A DNA stretch of 64,000 nucleotides from Apis mellifera (Eukaryota; Arthropoda; Insecta; Hymenoptera; Apidae), in assembly GCF_003254395.2 (NCBI RefSeq), contig NC_037649.1, positions 3,319,032 through 3,383,031 on the forward strand, in the 5' to 3' direction. Position numbers and translations under genes: made by a program. Of this stretch, positions 39,167 through 52,142 are shown piece after piece. Numbering within the stretch: the first letter of the stretch is position 1; each line of letters starts with the position of its first letter. Under the pieces are notes generated by a model. It was not told the DNA's origin, did no database searches, and saw nothing but the letters and a program-made list of their open reading frames with translations.

Positions 39167-39231
39167 ATTTTTCGAATGCTAGATGCAATTGTTTAATCAA
39201 TATAAATTTTCGAATGCTATATGCAATTGTT
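39167..39231. repeat. Short direct repeat, two 27-bp copies 38 bp apart
   Basis: Both copies carry TTTTCGAATGCTA, then GATGCAATTGTT or TATGCAATTGTT. They differ at two positions. Confidence 0.8.
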
Positions 39232-41471
39232 ATCAAGAGTTAAAAGAAAAAATGTAACTATTAAGAAAATTGTAAATTATATCCTTCTCTGTACAATGTC
39301 GTAGAATCAATAGCTTTTGACGGCATAACAATTTTTTTCTAATCATTCAGATTATCAATATAAAACACACTAAGAAAATATAGATATTCAATATCAATAT
39401 TCATCGAATATATCCAATTTTTTTGATGATATAGATTATATATATATTGAATGTAGAATTTATATATAGTTTGTTATTATAGATAGTTATATAGATAGTT
39501 TGTTTTTTCAAATTTTTTAATTTCCTTTTTAACAATTTTGCTCATTTAAATCGAAATAAAAAATAATATTTACATCTAAGAAATGAAAAATAAATTATTT
39601 TTGTAATTATTTAAATAATCTTTATGTAAATAAAAAATTAATTGTTATATTTAATATTATTATATTAATTGTTATATATATTATATTATATTTACAATCA
39701 AAATATTATTATTATTATTCTCATAAAAATTTGATTTGTAGCTCTAATCCAAGACAATGATGAATGATAAATATTTTATTGCTTGAATTAATTATAATTG
39801 ATAATGAAATAATAGTTAATATAGATAGTTGAAATAATATTATTTAACGGCATTTTCGAAAGGCAAAATGATTAGCAGTGACCAATTGATTTGAAATTTA
39901 TGGGAAATAATGAAAAAAGAAGATAGACATTAAATATAAAATTTTAATTTTAATAAATATAAATTTTAATTTCAAATATTTATTAATTTTAAAAATATTA
40001 ATAAAAATCATATTGTTTATATATATATTGCATAAAATCTTGTTTATATGTATATATCTGTGATGATTTGTATCAATATGCGACTGTATTGCTTATCTAT
40101 TGTTTTTATAAAAAAGTGAAATATTCCAATATTCAAAAGTTCTTCAAAATGCAAAAATGAAATGTAAAATTTTTGAATGATTGAAATTATAATGATCAAT
40201 ATTATAACAATAAATATGAAACTATATAATATCATCATCATTATAACTTTAATCATTTAATTAATCAATTTTAATAGTTAAATTGTTTTATATTTTATTG
40301 TTGCATTCTATAAATCCGAAAAAATTTACAATGAATAAATATATACTAACAAAAATGGTAAATATTAATTCATTCGTTATATATTTTGGGTAATTTCCAT
40401 TGGTGGTAACATTTATATAGGTAGTATGTATAATATCTAATACATAATGATATTTATACTTAATAATATTTTTATTAATTTTGAAAATTAATCTGTATCT
40501 AACTAAAATTTTATATTTCGAGTTCATCTTTTCACTTCATACTATCTTAAATTTCAAGTCAATTGAAAGATAGATTAATGATTATTAAAATCATTATTAA
40601 AATCATGTAAGAAATATTTTAATTCCTTTCAAGATCGATATTTCAGAATAATATGAAGTATATATAAGATCATTATATTTTCTATCTTCTATCTATATTA
40701 TTATCTATAATTCTATCTTATTATCTATAAATATACTTAAAAATTGTTTTTAACAAATTGTCTCTTCAATAAATTGAATAAAAAGAATAAAAAAACAAAG
40801 AAAATTATATTTTGATTTTTTATTATAATATAATCTAGAACATGTCCGAGCTCAAAATATGGACATAACAATAATTTTATATAAAGTTGAAATAAATTAT
40901 AATATGTGTCAATAGTTCATTCATATATTTATAATAAACAATTGCATATTTATTATATATAAATATTCAAATAACTTTTACAAAATATATGAAATAAATT
41001 ATAGAAGAAAAATATATCTATAGATTTTAAAAAAAAATATGTTTAAATATATTTTTATTTTCTTTAAGGTTATTGAAATTCGATCAATCAAAATTTTTTA
41101 TTACTTTCACTTTATTGAAAATCTTATTATTATCTGATTATTTAAATCTGTAACTATCCAACTTGTTGGAAATTCAAAGAATAAACAAGATTGTAGCAAA
41201 TTAAATGATTTGTCAATTTTTGCTTTTTAATAAAAAAAGATAAATATATAATTATAAATGTTTGTATTTGCGATAATATTCGTGGATATTTGTTAAATAT
41301 ATATGTGTATCGAATGCTCATTCGAGCATAAAGTTGATGTTTGTATGTGTAAAAGCTGTTTGTAATCCTTGATGTATTTTCTTAATAATAGTAGACACAT
41401 ATACAGTAATAAACTGTATATGTAATACGCGTATCTATATGAGAACTAAGTTTCTTACAATGCCACAATAA

Positions 41472-41692
41472 GTGATGATCAGAACACGATGCATAGTTAC
41501 AAAAAAAACTATCTATTTGTTATATCCGATAGTCAGAATGTGTTCACAATGAGATATTAACTAAATTTTCTACTCACAATTTACGTTTTCGGTGATCAGA
41601 GCACAATGCATTGTTACAAAGAAAATTATTTATTGATCATATTCGGTGGTATTCACAACGAAATGTTAATTAGGCTATTTTTTACTTTGTAA
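41472..41692. repeat. Diverged tandem duplication, period about 117 bp
   Basis: Copy 1 (41472-41584) and copy 2 (41592-41692) share GATCAGA(A/G)CAC(G/A)ATGCAT, GTTACAAA, a CGAT/CGGT block and a TTCACAA(T/C)GA block in the same order. Small gaps and many substitutions separate them. The copies are old and not part of a longer array. Confidence 0.75.
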
Positions 41693-44600
41693 TAAAAATC
41701 TATGCTTTCAAAAATTTCTTCCAAGTTAAATTGGAAAGATCACGAAAAGATATGATAATAATCAAATTATATAGTAATAAATGATTATGCTAAGATTATC
41801 AGCATCCTGACTTGCAAATTAAATAAAAATTCCTCGATAATAATAGGAATAAGATGATGTTGATTGCTATTGAGTTGTGTCTGGAGTCATTCTTGGGATT
41901 ATGTTGCTCTAGCTAGACTGAAATATATTAAAAATATATAATTGAAAGTGTCGCTTAAAATCTTTTCAAAAACGAGTTTCCTCAGGAAACATCATTCTTT
42001 GTTTAATTTTAATGGAGGATCGGTGATCTTCTAATAACGGAAAAAGATTTCCGTGTGAGGAATTTTGCAAGCAATAAGTGCTCGCGAACAATAAAAGTTA
42101 TGGTATTTAATAAAATATATATTTAATTATCTTATTAAATAATTAAAAATAATTTAATATAATAATTAAATTTTTATATTTTTTAAATATTTTCTATGTT
42201 CATCAATTATGGAATTTCTATATTCCATAATTGAAATTGATTAACTATAAGTTATAGAATTACTTAAAAAAATTAAAAATTATTGTTATTAATAAATGAT
42301 ACTAAAATTATAATAATATCTAAAAAATCATATAGTTTATATAAAATATTAATTATTTTTCTTTCATATTTTAATAATAAATTAAAGATTTTTTAACTAA
42401 ATATAAATTATAATAATAAATTAAAGATTTTTTAATTAAACATAAATTATGATATATTTATAAATTATACATTTAAATAATATAAAAATTTTTTATTTCT
42501 GATTTTGTTTTTATATTTTCTTTTCTAACAACAAAAGAATTTATATTTTTGTAGAAACAATAAAAATTGAAATATAAAATTTAGCTTATTGTGAATTTAT
42601 TAATATTTTTATAAAAATTAAAAAAAAATAAAAATACTTACAAATAATGAATAATAAGATATTTATAAATTAATTTTGAAATATTTTATATATATAATAT
42701 TATATATAAATATTATATATAAATTTTAAAATATTAATATTTGATTTTATATTTTAAATAATAGATACTTATAAATAATAATAAATAAAAATAAATAATT
42801 TTTTAATAAATAGTTTCTCAATTTTCTTCTCTCATATAAAATATTACTTATATTATAACTAAATCTGAATGAAATCAAATATATAATAATATTGATATAA
42901 TATCTCGATAGATTTAGATATTTTATGATTATTCAGATATGTTGTATTACATATTGAAGTATTCCAGATATTAATTTTAAGGAAATCCTATTTTAAGAAA
43001 TTTTATCATAAGCAGTCGCATTTTTATTTAATTTCGTAAATAAAATCAAATAATAATTTATTAAAAGATAGAATAATATAGAATAATATTCTTTAATATG
43101 TTAATAAATTCAATTAATAATAAATAAAAATATGATTATTGCGCGATAATTATGAATGAAATAATTTTATATCAATTTTTTTTATCAATTTTATATCAAA
43201 ACTTATGCTTATTTGTTACAATAACATAATTAGCGATTTTAATGAATTAATAAAATAATAAATGAATTAATAAAATTACGATTTTAATTAAAATTAATTT
43301 AAACGTTTTTAATTCTTATGAAAATATATAAAGATATTAAAATTTCAAATTAGGAAATATTTAAAAATTCACGAAATATATCAAATTTTATTATTAAAAA
43401 CTATAAAAAAGATAATTATTTTAATGATATAAAATATTTTAATAATTAAATAACTGCAATTTTTAAGGAGGATTTAATTTTTATTTTATTATTAGTATTA
43501 TACCAAATAAATAATATAATAAATATATTTGGCGTATAATATGGCATATAAAATTAAATAGTATAAATATTATTATATATAAATACATAAATATGTAAAT
43601 AATATGTATATAATATCTATATAATAATAATCTATATATAAATAAGTATATAAATATATATTATTATATTATAATAAATATATATATTTATATAATATAT
43701 TATATATATTATATAATTTTTTTATAAAATCAATAAAAAGTAGTTCAAAATGATAAAATATTTCAAAATTATTAAAAATGATGAAATAATTTTTTGGTAC
43801 GTCGTCTATCTTTATTTATTTTATCTTATATTTAGCTGAATACAGATTAACATCCTATTGCAACAGATGAATAATTGTAAAAATACAATTATTTAATTTT
43901 TAAAAATCGGTATAATTAACTATAATTGAAGTTAATTAATATATAAATATATGCTTGAATTAAGAAAATATTCGTTTTGTCGAGTTCGTTTTGTGTCTCG
44001 ACGCATGCTACTATATATATGCTATATTATGACAAGCGAATACCGCATTCATTAGAATATTTTTAAATTCAGTTTTTATTTTTTGCAAATCAAATTAATA
44101 ATTTTCATTGTATACACAATAATTTTTAAATGATCTCAAAGATATAATTCTAACAAATTGAGATCAAATAATTATAATAATTATATAGTGAATCTACTTC
44201 GTATTTATCAGAGAATGTAAAGAATAGTTTTAAATTTTATTTAATGTTTCATAACTCGAAAAAATAAGGTATATGTATGTCCATACAATATTTTTTATTT
44301 ACTTTATATTTTTTATTATTACTTCTTTACTTTTTTATTGATATATATTTAAGAATTATCATTTATCATTATTATCAAATCTTTGAAATAAGTGATGACA
44401 ATCGGTAAATTAACGAAATACAATAATTCTAATCTTTGTATTTATCAATTATACTAATTTACAGTTTTAAAATAAAATCGAATTATTTTGATATCTGTAT
44501 CCTAATCATATTATGAAATCTTAAAATGAGCATTGACAACAATTGATAGAACTTGATAAAAAGAAAACAAGAGATACTGAGTTTAGTATGTTAGTATAAG

Positions 44601-47370
44601 GATTATAATAGCGTAATTATGAAATATAAATAAGATAATATTATGCGCTGGTGAATATGTAGATTGCAGCCTCAGGGTGAAAAGTTTCAGAGCGTCTACT
44701 CTAACAATGGTGCGTATAAAAAAGAAAGAAAACGTAAAACATTTGAAAAGCATACCGGAAAATAAAGAGAAGATAAAAAGCACAAAAGTTGGTTGTATTC
44801 AATGCCAAGGTTCCAAGTCTCTTAAATCGAAATATTTACTGACTGATACAATGAAAGTTGTAATATTATAACGTTTCATATATGCTTTTTATTTTTCTTG
44901 TATTCTTTTTTATTTTTATATTAACTTGTATTAAATTATTTTTAAATTATTTAAACATATGAGATAATATTTTTTTTTAATAGAACAATCTTTTGTTTTA
45001 GGTATATTATAAATTATAAATCTTATATATATATTATAAATTTTATTTTTAAATAATTTTTATATAAAATATAATAAATATATCATTCTTTGTCAATAGT
45101 TTCGTCAATTTAATTTTTACAATTATATATACATTAATATATTATATGAATGATTTAATAGATTAAAGTAAATTAATCTTAAAAAAATGAATGAATAAAA
45201 AAATATTTTGAATTATTAGAAACTTAAATATTAATTTATTTTGAATTACTATTTTAAATTTAAATATATTCAACTATCATTCAATGTAATTCTTCAATAT
45301 TTCTTAAGATGTTATTTCAATAAGGAATTAATTTGTATCTTTAAATAATGAATTTTCTTCTGAATATCCATATAACATATAAACTTTATTTTATTATTCA
45401 TTTATAGAAAAAACAGCTTCATCGAATAAAATTATCATATTTATAATAATTACAATATACATATAATGGACGATATAAGATAAAAGATACAAGAATGAAA
45501 ATATCACTATTATACATATTATACTATTATACTAATATTATATATATATTATTTTTGCTTATCAAATTACAAATAAATAGGAAATTGAAATATTTTTATT
45601 TTATCGAGTGTTCACGATATCTGTTTTTTTTCGAAAGTGTTCCTGAAGATTACAATAATTTTTCTGGACAACTGAAACGTTGCCTGCAGAGTGTAGGATG
45701 GTCACGTAATAACGATTTCTTCCTTATCACACGTTTCCTAGTTTTCTAGATCGTTTCATTTCTGCTTGTGAGCGAGCTTTCTATTTTCCATCGAGAATAC
45801 ACTCGACTCTGCAGTATTGTATGTCGCATCGAATATACGTCTATTCCGCTTACCGCATCGATGCAACATCGTATCATGATTTATCCGATTGCTCGAAGGA
45901 AATCAATTGCAACCCGCTTTCTTAAACTGAATATTGAAAGCATTCACCTGTATTCCGCTGTTTTGAGAATTCCAGAAAATTTCAATTCTTTTTAACAATG
46001 AACAAAAATATGAATCAATACTATTCAGAATTGAATAAAATGTAATTTGATTAAAAATTATGATTAAGGCAAACTTATATTATGAATTATGATTATTATT
46101 TGATTATTAAAATTTTGGAAAAAAAAAATAAGAATAAAATCAAATGTATTATACGAATATATAACATAGTTAAGTAGTTTAATTCTCAAAATTAAAAATG
46201 TCATCATTGAAATAATTTTTTAATCTTCTGGAAAATATGAAGTTTAAATTATTTTTGAAAAGTTATTTCTTTAAAAAATTGCATTAGATTTTATTTTTCT
46301 ATAAATATTGGATGATAATAAATATCCATACGGGGTAATTATTCAAGTATTTAATTACAAAATTACAAAATTATTAGATTATTTTTTGTGATTATCAAAT
46401 CAATGATTATTATGATTATTTTCAGAAATCGATTATAATAATATAAAAAACTTAGTTGATTATTCCAACTTTAATGTTATTACTAAATTGTTAATGTAAC
46501 AAGATACTTTTTTCATTTTTTAGTTTATCAAGAAAATAAAAAGATATTCTATGTTTTATAATTATTATCCAATATTATTAATAATTAAATAAAATAAAAT
46601 ATAACTAGTGCAATAAAAATTAAAATAGTTAGGAAAAGTATTATAATAGAATTATTTAAAAAACTTTGATATCACTTGTTGAAAAATAATTATAGAATAA
46701 TAATCATAGAACAATATATTTACGTAGAACTTTAATTGGCTTAATTGAGAGGAAGAACTTAAAGAAATACAAATGACTCGGATAAATTAAGATCCATCAA
46801 AATTGATCAAAGAAGACAACTAGAAATATTTTTATATAATTTTATATTTTTTTATTAAATTACATTTGTTTACAGATTCCTTTTATATTTTATATATTCA
46901 TTTCTAATTGAATAATATATATATCATAACATATATTGAATAATATATATCACATATAACGATTATAAATTAAACATCAAAATATTTATGCTTGTCATAT
47001 AGATATGATATCGATAAAATATATATTAATATTAACATTCATAAAAAGAAACAAATGCTGATGTGAAACTTATATAAAGGCGTCAATATAAATCTGTTAT
47101 TAAAAATAAGAGAATAATGTTAAATTAATTATATTCATATAATATTAATATAACTTGAAAATTGTAAAAAGACAATATGCGAATTGATTAAATTAATTCA
47201 TATCATTAAATTAAAAAAAAAATTACAATACAAATGTTTTACTAAAAAGAAGAGAATATTTTATACAAACAAAAATGAAAAATTTCTACTAAGTTAGAAA
47301 ATAATGCACAAATTGTATAGAAGTTAATACATACCGCTAAAACATATTAAAAGATAAAAAAAAAAAAAAA
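41693..47370. other. Gene-poor AT-rich DNA with a few GC-richer islands
   Basis: No supported gene. A small hairpin GTTTCCTCAGGAAAC lies near 41980. Positions 45600-45985 are noticeably less AT-rich, with many CpG dinucleotides, and may be conserved noncoding DNA. ORFs across 44583-44871 and 45495-45995 show no recognisable domain. Confidence 0.45.
45600..45985. other. GC-richer island in the gene desert
   Basis: About 380 bp with higher GC and CpG content than the flanks and non-repetitive sequence. Two overlapping ORFs are open, but their products resemble nothing I know. A regulatory element or an exon of an unseen transcript are both possible. It contains a 22-nt word nearly shared with position 20471. 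Confidence 0.3.
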
Positions 47371-47484
47371 TATCAACAATATACGCTGTTCGCAAGCAAT
47401 CACCTATCCAAGTATGTACTCGATGTAGCTTGACTTTGATGATTGAATGAGAACCAGTAGTTTCTGCATGGTATAGTCGTTGGC
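47371..47484 (-). pseudogene. 5S rRNA-like pseudogene, copy 1
   Basis: On the minus strand the sequence opens GCCAACGACTATACCATGC. It continues through ACTGGTTCTCATTCAATCAT, GTACATACTTGGATAGGTGA and TTGCTTGCGAACAGCG, and ends in a long T run (47355-47370). This parallels insect 5S rRNA from GCCAACGACCATACCACGC to TACTTGGATGGG..CCGCTTGGGAACACCG over about 114 nt. Internal control region bases are altered and the GC-rich stems are eroded. The 5S sequence was recalled, not aligned by software. Confidence 0.7.
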
Positions 47485-48833
47485 TTGAAAATTATGTTTT
47501 TTTTTCGAAATACGTATATAATAAAATTGACTTTAAAACGATAAGATTTATAATCAGTTAGTTAAACGTATTGAATAAAATAATATCATGCAGTGTATAT
47601 GTGTATGTTCTTAAAGAAAAATTGATATTGTAAAATAACATTTATTATTTGTAAAATTAAAAAAATCTTTAGAATCTTAATTAATCGATTTAAACAGAGG
47701 AAAATCCAATAATTTGGATATATTTAATCTTATCACATAATTAAAGTTTGAAAGGAAATATCAATAAATGCATTTTTTTTAATACAAATCATTTTTCTTT
47801 ACATTTCATTTTTATGTTTTGCTGTAACCACTATCTATCAATTATCAATCTAAAATGTTATATAAGAGAATTTTAATAAAAAAGAACTAATTTTAGAAGT
47901 AAAAATTTGAAAATAGAATATCAAATGTAAGAACATGAATTTTTTAAAAATAGAATTGTGAATAGATATTTCAATGTGAATGAAAATGTCTGTTGAATAA
48001 TTATTTTCAACGTAAAAAATAATTATCAATAATTTTATTCTCCTTAAATGTGTCCTTAAATAATAAATAACTATTAAATAACTAAGTATTTTATAATATT
48101 TATAATATAAATAAGTATTATAAGTATTAAATAATTAAATAATTGATAAAACTTGAATTAATATCAAGATGCCACATAATTGCGAAGTGATTAATCTAGA
48201 TTTCATTGTATATTGATATTTCGAAAATATTAGTTAAGTACACCCATATTCATAATATTGAAAATTGATATATTGAATATTATAATATTTTTTTGATGGA
48301 TTTTAATATTTTTGATAATATACATTATAACTTTTATATATTTTTATTATATTTTATTATAAAATATTTCTTTTTTTATTATTCAAATAAAACTCATTTA
48401 GGATTTGGGAAAAAATAAAATCTGTTCAATATTTAAATTTAAATAAGATTAAAAAAATCATTTGTAAAGAATAATGTTAAATTAATAAATTATATATAAA
48501 TTATATATCAAATAATTATTGGGTTAAAAAAATAAATAGAATATTTCTAGAAAATAAAATTCACTTATTTTTCGAAATATTTCCTTTTTGTGATTATTAC
48601 ATTTTTTTATTTATTATTATTATTTTTTATTATTATATTGTTAAAACATAAATGTATGTATCTCAATTGAAAATAATGTAAATAATTATATATATGAACA
48701 TAATCAAAATAAAATATTAAGATTGATAAATATTCTCTGTTAGGATTTTATAAAAGTTAAAGCTTTTAAAAATATCTTTAAAAATACATATTTTATGATA
48801 TTGAAAATATTAAATTACAGAAATGTGATTTTT
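47485..48833. other. AT-rich intergenic DNA
   Basis: I see no gene or repeat family between the 5S-like copy and the AT minisatellite. Confidence 0.5.
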
Positions 48834-49226
48834 TATTATATTTATACTATATTTATATTATATTTATATTATATTTATATTATATTATATTATATTATAT
48901 TTATATTATATTTATATTATATTTATATTATATTTATATTATATTATATTTATATTATATTTATATTATATTTATATTATATTTATATTATATTATATTT
49001 ATATTATATTTATATTATATTTATATTATATTATATTTATATTATATTTATATTATATTATATTTATATTATATTATATTTATATTATATTATATTTATA
49101 TTATATTTATATTATATTATATTTATATTATATTATATTTATATTATATTTATTATATTTATATTATATTATATTTATATTATATTTATATTATATTTAT
49201 ATTATATTATATTGTATTATATTATA
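48834..49226. repeat. 390-bp AT minisatellite of TTATATTATAT-type units
   Basis: Alternating copies of ATTATATTTAT and ATTAT units run for about 390 bp with few interruptions. One frame stays open throughout (48795-49343) and reads as a Tyr/Ile/Leu repeat, which is an artefact of the unit. Confidence 0.95.
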
Positions 49227-49654
49227 TATAAAAATACATTAATCTCAGAAAGGAAATATTTCGAAAAATGTAATTTAAGAAGCTTCATAATAATTATATA
49301 TAATTTATATATAAATTATCATTACTGCAATAGTTTATTTTAGATACACAAAAATTAAATAGAAAAACACTTTTTTTTTAATTTAATATTTTCAATGGTA
49401 CAAAATATATATTTTTAAAGAATTTTAATTTTTATGAAATGTCAACACAGAATTTTTATCAATTTTCTTAATACTTTATTTTGATTATGTTAGAATATTC
49501 AATAGTTGTCAGAAATATTTTATTTTTTTTGAAATAATTTGTAGAGAATATATAATTAATTGAAAATTTATTGAAAAATTTTAAATCATTAATTCCTATT
49601 CAAAAGATTTCTAAATTTAGGATTTATTTGTATAAAATTATATATATAATTATA

Positions 49655-49701
<47 letters not shown>

Positions 49702-50936
49702 TATAATAATATAATAATAAATATAATTAATATATATAATATATTATATATATAATGAATTTTAATTTTAATATAATTTTAATGTTTTTTTTTAATATTT
49801 TAATGATTTTTTAAATATTTTTATTTACTTGGAAGAAATAAATCTTCATAAATCTTCATAAATCAATCTTGGAATAAAAAATTCAATAAATATTTTTGGT
49901 ATGAAATAAAAATAGAAGAAATATCATCTTTATCGATATAATTTGATATCAAAATGATAATTTTTTTTTTATATTTAAAATATAATATTTTTTTCATATT
50001 TATTTTTTATTCAATGGTTATTTCAGAAAATTCTTATATTTTTAATATCTTTTATATATTTTAAATGAAATATTGCATAATTGTATAGTTATTTTCAATA
50101 TTATATTATATAATGACAAAATCTAAAAATCATTTTTTACTTTGTCATTTTTTATTAAAAATAAAATAATTATCTTTTTTAATGTTATTTCATTTTATAT
50201 TAAAAATTTATGCAATATTAATTTAATTTTTTTTTCATAAATATCACTGATATATAAATATAAACGAAAGAAAATTTCAATTTTAAATAAATATCTTGAA
50301 ATTAAAAGTTGAATAAAATTATGAACTCTTACAAATAAAAGTTATTTATTGAACTTTTAACTTTTAAATTGCTTCTTTTCTTTTTATATTTAATATTTTA
50401 TATTTACTATACAATAACATTTTAATTCTATTATAAAAATTTAATTAACAAATAATAAATTTTTAACAATTTTATTTTATGTTCAATTAATAAAAGTTCT
50501 GAAGAATCATATTATTATATTAACCGATAATATGTGATACATATAACAATGAGATAGTTCTCTAATTACTTTTGTTTTGCTTATCTAAAAACGGATATTG
50601 CAAATGAATATGATAATCTTTTTCGAATGTAAACACTTTAGAAATTTTTGTATAATATGAGTACTTCATTTGAACAGTTTAAGATTTCAATTTCAGATCT
50701 ATCTACTCTACAATATTTCTAGAAAATTTCATTTTTTTAATTTTCTTTAATTAGAATAAAGTTTCTTATTTAATTAGAATATATTTTCAAAAAAATAAAT
50801 AAATAAATAAATAAAAATTTTGATGAATTTATCGATTAATTTCCTTCTCATCAATTTTAATGATTTTGAAATATATTGTAAAAAACATAATTTTAAGCAA
50901 TTATTTTTTAACATATAATAACTTGGAATTATTTGC
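49227..50936. other. AT-rich intergenic DNA
   Basis: No gene seen. It contains an (AT)n run at about 49660-49695. Confidence 0.5.
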
Positions 50937-51526
50937 AAAAAATTTTCGCTATTTAATTTTTGTGATTATATTCAATTCTATCTATATATATGCGTTCATA
51001 GTAGTATATGTAATAGTATGCTATTGTCTCTTCTTAATTATTTATAACAAAGTATAACGGATGAACAAATATCATATTTAGTGTCTATTTAATTTCTTCT
51101 ATAATTTCCATGAATTCTTTGAAAATATAAAAAAATCCCTAAATTTATGGATGATCAAAATAGCAATGACTGAAAAAATTTTCTTATTATATATATTCTT
51201 ATTATTATATATATATGTATTCTTATTATTATATATATATTTCTTATTATATATATTCTTATTATTATATATATAATAAGAAAATTTTTTCAGTCATTGC
51301 TATTTTGATCATCCATAAATTTAGGGATTTTTTTATATTTTCAAAGAATTCATGGAAATTATAGAAGAAATTAAATAGACACTAAATATGATATTTGTTC
51401 ATCCGTTATACTTTGTTATAAATAATTAAGAAGAGACAATAGCATACTATTACATATACTACTATGAACGCATATATATAGATAGAATTGAATGTAATCA
51501 CAAAAATTGAATAGCGAAAATTTTTT
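50937..51526. repeat. Long nearly perfect inverted repeat, 260-bp arms
   Basis: The left arm 50937-51196 is the reverse complement of 51267-51526. I found only two mismatches by eye, both near the outer end. The 70-bp spacer is built of TTCTTATTATTATATATA units. The arms carry no coding signal. Such low divergence means a recent inverted duplication, a foldback element or an assembly or replication artefact. Confidence 0.92.
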
Positions 51527-51540
51527 TATATATATATATA

Positions 51541-51597
51541 TAAGAAAATTTTTTCAGTCATTGTTATTTTGATCATCCATAAATTTAGGGATTTTTA
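51541..51597 (+). repeat. Third, partial copy of the palindrome's inner end
   Basis: About 55 bp (AAGAAAATTTTTTCAGTCAT onward) repeat the start of the right arm (51279 onward) in direct orientation with one substitution. The copy is bounded by TATATA runs on both sides. Confidence 0.85.
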
Positions 51598-52076
51598 TAT
51601 ATATATATATATATCACAAAAAAATTTTTAAAAAAGATAACGTTCATTATAAAGAAGTATCTTCACAAAAAATACTATTCTTAAACTCATCATACTGATG
51701 CATACATTATCATAGATACATATATGTCACTAGAATAAATAATATATTTATTATTCCATTATTAGCCTTAATTATACTGTATCGTATGTATAATAAAAAT
51801 TATAAATATAAATATTTTGATAGAATTTGTAATAAAATCCAGTATAATAAAATTAAAAATTCGAATAAAGTTTTCAAACATACATAGGATATAAATACAT
51901 CTAAATATTGAAATGTTTATAGGATATAAATATATGCAATAATATTAATTGTTAAAATATAATTATATATATGTTAAAAAAGATTAATAATTCCATTGGA
52001 CTGATTGAAACATAATTTTGATAGATACATTAGTTTTTCAAATAACTTTCCAATTTTATATTTTATATATTATTAT

Positions 52077-52142
<66 letters not shown>

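Larger units (their letters stand above)
35706..41470. other. Gene-poor AT-rich DNA
   Basis: No supported gene in almost 6 kb. It contains an (AT)n microsatellite at 36798-36842 and a 27-bp direct repeat (39167 and 39205). ORFs here have the codon mix of random AT-rich DNA. Confidence 0.5.

Noticed and set aside
41590..41640. Fourth 5S-like copy suggested by TTTCGGTGATC
   Set aside because: Only 11 consecutive bases match and the remainder of the 5S order is missing.
44583..44871. Overlapping ORFs on both strands
   Set aside because: Lysine-rich or hydrophobic low-complexity products with no recognisable motif; neither strand has supporting splice or promoter signals.
48795..49343. 182-codon ORF rich in Tyr/Ile/Leu
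   Set aside because: It is the translation of the AT minisatellite, whose units happen to avoid stops in that frame.
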